From positions 1 through 8,028 of the forward strand of contig JAJTFU010000172.1 of assembly GCA_021299075.1 (NCBI GenBank): a DNA stretch of 8,028 nucleotides, in the 5' to 3' direction. How positions within the stretch are numbered: position 1 is the stretch's first letter; each line of letters starts with the position of its first letter. The DNA is from Novosphingobium sp. Its GTDB lineage: Bacteria; Pseudomonadota; Alphaproteobacteria; Sphingomonadales; Sphingomonadaceae. The notes under the pieces are model-generated. The model did not search any database. It saw only the letters and a program-made list of their open reading frames with translations, and was not told the DNA's origin. Made by a program: the position numbers and the translations under genes. Of the stretch, positions 6,097 through 8,028 are shown piece after piece.

Positions 6097-6906
6097 TCAA
6101 CGAGACAGCAGCCAGATCGCCAGGATCCCGGCGACAATCCGGTACCAGGCAAACGGCGCGAAACCGGCGCGGCTGACGAAGGCGACGAAGGCCTTGATCA
6201 CGGCCAGGGCCACCACGAAGGAAATGGCGAAGCCGACCGCGATCTCGGTCCAACCGACCGGACCCATGCCGCTCGCCAGGCTGGCGCGGGCATCCCACAG
6301 CTCCAGCGTGGTCGCCCCCATCATCGTCGGGATCGCGAGGAAAAAGCTGAATTCGGCGGCCGTGCGGCGCTCGATCCCCATGGCCAGCGCCCCCATGATG
6401 GTCGCGCCCGAGCGGCTGACGCCCGGGATCATCGACAGGCACTGGATCAGACCCACGCCCAGCGCCTGCTTGGCAGGCAACTGCGCGACGCCGCTGGCCG
6501 GGCCGGGCTTGGCCACCTTCTCGATCGCCAGGATCGCGATCCCGCCGATCACCAGCGCCCAGGCCACCACCATCGGGCTGCCCAGCATGATGTCGATATA
6601 GTCCTTGAGCGCAAAGCCCAGCACCGCCGAGGGCAGGAAGCCGAGCAGGATATTGCGCACGAAAGCCACGCTTTCGGGCCGCCACTTGAGCAGTCCCATG
6701 CCGACCGCCCAGAAAGTCCGCCAATAGAGCACCACCACGGCGAGGATCGCGCCGAGCTGTATGACGACGTTGAACACCTTCCAGACCTCGGCATCGTAGC
6801 CGAAGATTTCGGCAGCGAGGATCAGGTGGCCGGTTGAGGAGACCGGAATGAATTCGGTCAGGCCTTCGACAATGCCGAGCAGGATGGCGGTAACGATCGT
6901 GTCCAT
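6097..6906 (-). CDS. uppP: Undecaprenyl-diphosphatase (UppP/BacA family)
   Basis: This integral inner-membrane enzyme dephosphorylates undecaprenyl diphosphate to the monophosphate, recycling the lipid carrier for peptidoglycan and other cell-wall polymers; extra copies are known to give bacitracin resistance. The 269 residues match the usual family length. Both signature regions are intact: GIVEGLTEFIPVSSTGH at 11-27 (E14, E18, S24 and H27, equivalent to the E. coli E17/E21/S27/H30 set) and PGVSRSGATI at 161-170 (catalytic R165). The rest is a series of hydrophobic membrane segments, for example about 47-61, 84-100, 111-128, 222-242 and 251-267. The ATG at 6906 gives the normal N-terminus (MDTIVTAILLGIVEG). 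No clear Shine-Dalgarno precedes it; an ATG 14 bases upstream is out of frame. It is convergent with polA and probably a single-gene unit, since palindromic elements lie on both sides. Confidence 0.97.
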   Translation of the reverse strand: MDTIVTAILLGIVEGLTEFIPVSSTGHLILAAEIFGYDAEVWKVFNVVIQLGAILAVVVLYWRTFWAVGMGLLKWRPESVAFVRNILLGFLPSAVLGFALKDYIDIMLGSPMVVAWALVIGGIAILAIEKVAKPGPASGVAQLPAKQALGVGLIQCLSMIPGVSRSGATIMGALAMGIERRTAAEFSFFLAIPTMMGATTLELWDARASLASGMGPVGWTEIAVGFAISFVVALAVIKAFVAFVSRAGFAPFAWYRIVAGILAIWLLSR

Positions 6907-6956
6907 GGGACGGGGTTCATGACGGACTGCGGAGGCAAGTCAAGGTGCAGCAACGG

Positions 6957-7132
6957 CCTTCCCCCTTGATGGGGGAAGGATATCGGCGCTTGTGACCCCG
7001 GACTGGGTCCGGGGGAACTAGCAGAGGTTGGATGGGGGTGAGCACGCGTCATGGCGCGACCTCACCCCATCCAGCTGCGACTAGGCGGCAAGCCGCCAAG
7101 TCTGCGCATCCTTCCCCCATCGAGGGGGAAGG
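6957..7132. repeat. 176-bp composite palindromic intergenic element
   Basis: This stretch is almost wholly made of hairpins. In order: CCTTCCCCC-N5-GGGGGAAGG (6957-6979); CCCCGGAC-tgg-GTCCGGGG (6996-7014); GGATGGGGGTGAG with CTCACCCCATCC (7030-7042 and 7061-7072, one bulged G) around an 18-base loop; a GGCGGC-aa-GCCGCC stem (7084-7097), extendable to 10 bp with one mismatch; and a second CCTTCCCCC-N5-GGGGGAAGG (7110-7132). The two end hairpins have identical arms and different loops (ttgat, atcga), and 11-bp inverted copies GGGGGAAGGAT/ATCCTTCCCCC bound the interior. It begins 50 bases upstream of uppP and ends nine bases short of the peptidase stop. No protein or T-tract terminator is seen. 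It looks like a REP/BIME-type or miniature non-coding repeat. Confidence 0.85.
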
Positions 7133-7141
7133 AGCAGTTTT

Positions 7142-8028
7142 TTACCAGATCCGGACGCGCTGTTCCGGCGGCAGGTACATCTTGTCGCCCGGCTGGACGT
7201 TGAAGGCCTTGTACCATTCGTCGAAGTTCCGGACCACGCCGAGGATCCGGTACATGCCCGGCGAGTGCGGGCCGGTCTGCAGCTGGCGGCGCAGCGCGGC
7301 TTCGCGGAACTTGGTCCGCCAGACCTGCGCCCAGGCCATGAAAAAGCGCTGATCCCCGGTAAAGCCGTCGATCACCGGCGCTTCCTTGCCGCCGAGCGAG
7401 AGCTTGTAGGCACGGTAGGCGAGGCTGAGGCCGCCGACGTCGCCGATGTTCTCACCCAGCGCGAGCCGGCCATTGATGCAGGTCTTGCCATCGTCAAGCG
7501 GGCAGAGCTTGCTGTATTGATCGGCCAGCGCACCGGTCAGCTTCTCGAAATTGGCCTTGTCGGCCGGGGTCCACCAGTCGCGCAGGTTGCCATCGCCATC
7601 GGACTTGGAGCCCTGGTCATCGAACCCGTGGCCGATCTCATGCCCGATCACCGCGCCGATCGCGCCATAGTTGACCGCATCATCGGCCGAAAGCGCGAAG
7701 AACGGGGGCTGGAGAATGCCGGCCGGGAAGACGATCTCGTTACCGGTCGGGCTGTAATAGGCGTTCACGGTCTGCGGGGTCATGAACCATTCGGTCCGGT
7801 CAACCGGCTGGCCGAGCCGGCGGATCCGGTCCGCCTGGAACCAGCGCGCCGCCGCCTCGGCATTGGTAAAGGCGCTGGTCGGGGTGACGTCCAGCCCCTT
7901 GTAGTCCTTGAACTTGTCCGGGTGGCCGATCTTGAGCGAGAAGGCATCAAGCTTGGCCTTGGCCGCCACCTTGGTTTCTGGCCCCATCCAGGTCAGGTTT
8001 TCCAGGTTATAGGCCATGGCCGTGCGCA
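7142..8028 (-). CDS. M13 family (neprilysin/PepO-like) zinc metalloendopeptidase, N-terminus cut off by window edge
   Basis: The window holds the C-terminal 294 or so residues, which include the full zinc site. Family members are zinc endopeptidases that cut short peptides and in bacteria are usually exported. Counting from the internal Met at 8017 as residue 1, visible motifs are NAYY at 85-88 (substrate backbone binding), HEIGH at 126-130 (two zinc His ligands and the catalytic Glu), GENIGD at 188-193 (third ligand E189 and D193), and HSPGMYR at 251-257 (equivalent to the neprilysin substrate-binding His and Arg). The protein ends in RVRIW, a typical bacterial M13 ending. That Met is not the true start: the frame stays open to the window edge, the family is usually about 650-700 residues, and any signal peptide lies outside. 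The stop is TAA at 7142-7144, with the palindromic element nine bases beyond. Confidence 0.96.
   Translation of the reverse strand, partial: RTAMAYNLENLTWMGPETKVAAKAKLDAFSLKIGHPDKFKDYKGLDVTPTSAFTNAEAAARWFQADRIRRLGQPVDRTEWFMTPQTVNAYYSPTGNEIVFPAGILQPPFFALSADDAVNYGAIGAVIGHEIGHGFDDQGSKSDGDGNLRDWWTPADKANFEKLTGALADQYSKLCPLDDGKTCINGRLALGENIGDVGGLSLAYRAYKLSLGGKEAPVIDGFTGDQRFFMAWAQVWRTKFREAALRRQLQTGPHSPGMYRILGVVRNFDEWYKAFNVQPGDKMYLPPEQRVRIW

Noticed and set aside
6064..6837. Plus-strand open frame opposite uppP
   Set aside because: Composition is His/Arg/Asp-rich with no fold signal, and it starts inside the inverted repeat; the UppP signatures lie on the other strand.
6909..6943. uppP promoter based on a TTGACT box at 6938-6943
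   Set aside because: The -35-like box is good, but at 17 bases the -10 position reads ATGAAC, a poor match, and it would leave almost no leader before the start codon.
7110..7132. Intrinsic terminator for the M13 peptidase gene
   Set aside because: The stem is strong but no T-run follows it on the minus strand, and an identical-armed copy sits at 6957-6979, so it is better described as part of a repeat element.

Overview
The window looks like chromosomal DNA of an alphaproteobacterium, most likely a sphingomonad (Sphingomonadales, for example an Erythrobacter or Novosphingobium relative). The reasons are high GC with strong third-position GC bias, a PolA and UppP of alphaproteobacterial type, a small alanine-rich lipoprotein, an M13 metalloendopeptidase, and C/G-rich palindromic intergenic repeats of a kind I associate with sphingomonads. 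The genus is an inference. No tRNA, rRNA, CRISPR array, transposase or phage gene is visible.

Left part (1-2611, minus strand): a two-gene operon. A phosphotransferase of the APH fold, fused to a C-terminal DUF6285-like domain, is followed with a TGATG stop-start overlap by an acyl-CoA dehydrogenase that runs off the left edge. The pairing recalls the kinase plus dehydrogenase partnership of ACAD10/ACAD11 and of LvaA/LvaC in levulinate catabolism, where a hydroxyacyl-CoA is phosphorylated and the phosphate is then removed by an ACAD-fold enzyme. A plausible promoter (17-bp spacer) with an 18-bp near-palindrome lies directly before the kinase gene, next to the terminator of the preceding gene.

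Middle (2612-5964): a minus-strand 84-residue lipoprotein built from Ala-rich repeats with an internal 33-residue duplication, then a 286-bp divergent intergenic region with a perfect 14-bp palindrome, then polA on the plus strand. polA carries all its catalytic motifs, but its frame breaks near 4524, where about 8-9 conserved residues of the 3'-5' exonuclease domain are missing. This is either a real roughly 26-bp deletion or a sequence error.

Right part (5965-8028): a 36-bp-arm inverted repeat separates convergent polA and uppP. uppP (undecaprenyl-diphosphatase, minus strand) is complete. A 176-bp palindromic element, bounded by two copies of one 9-bp-arm hairpin, separates uppP from the C-terminal part of an M13 zinc endopeptidase gene that runs off the right edge.

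Most of the content is ordinary housekeeping and lipid or envelope metabolism. The unusual points are the broken polA frame, the kinase-DUF6285 fusion coupled to the dehydrogenase, the repeat structure of the lipoprotein, and the two intergenic palindromic elements.
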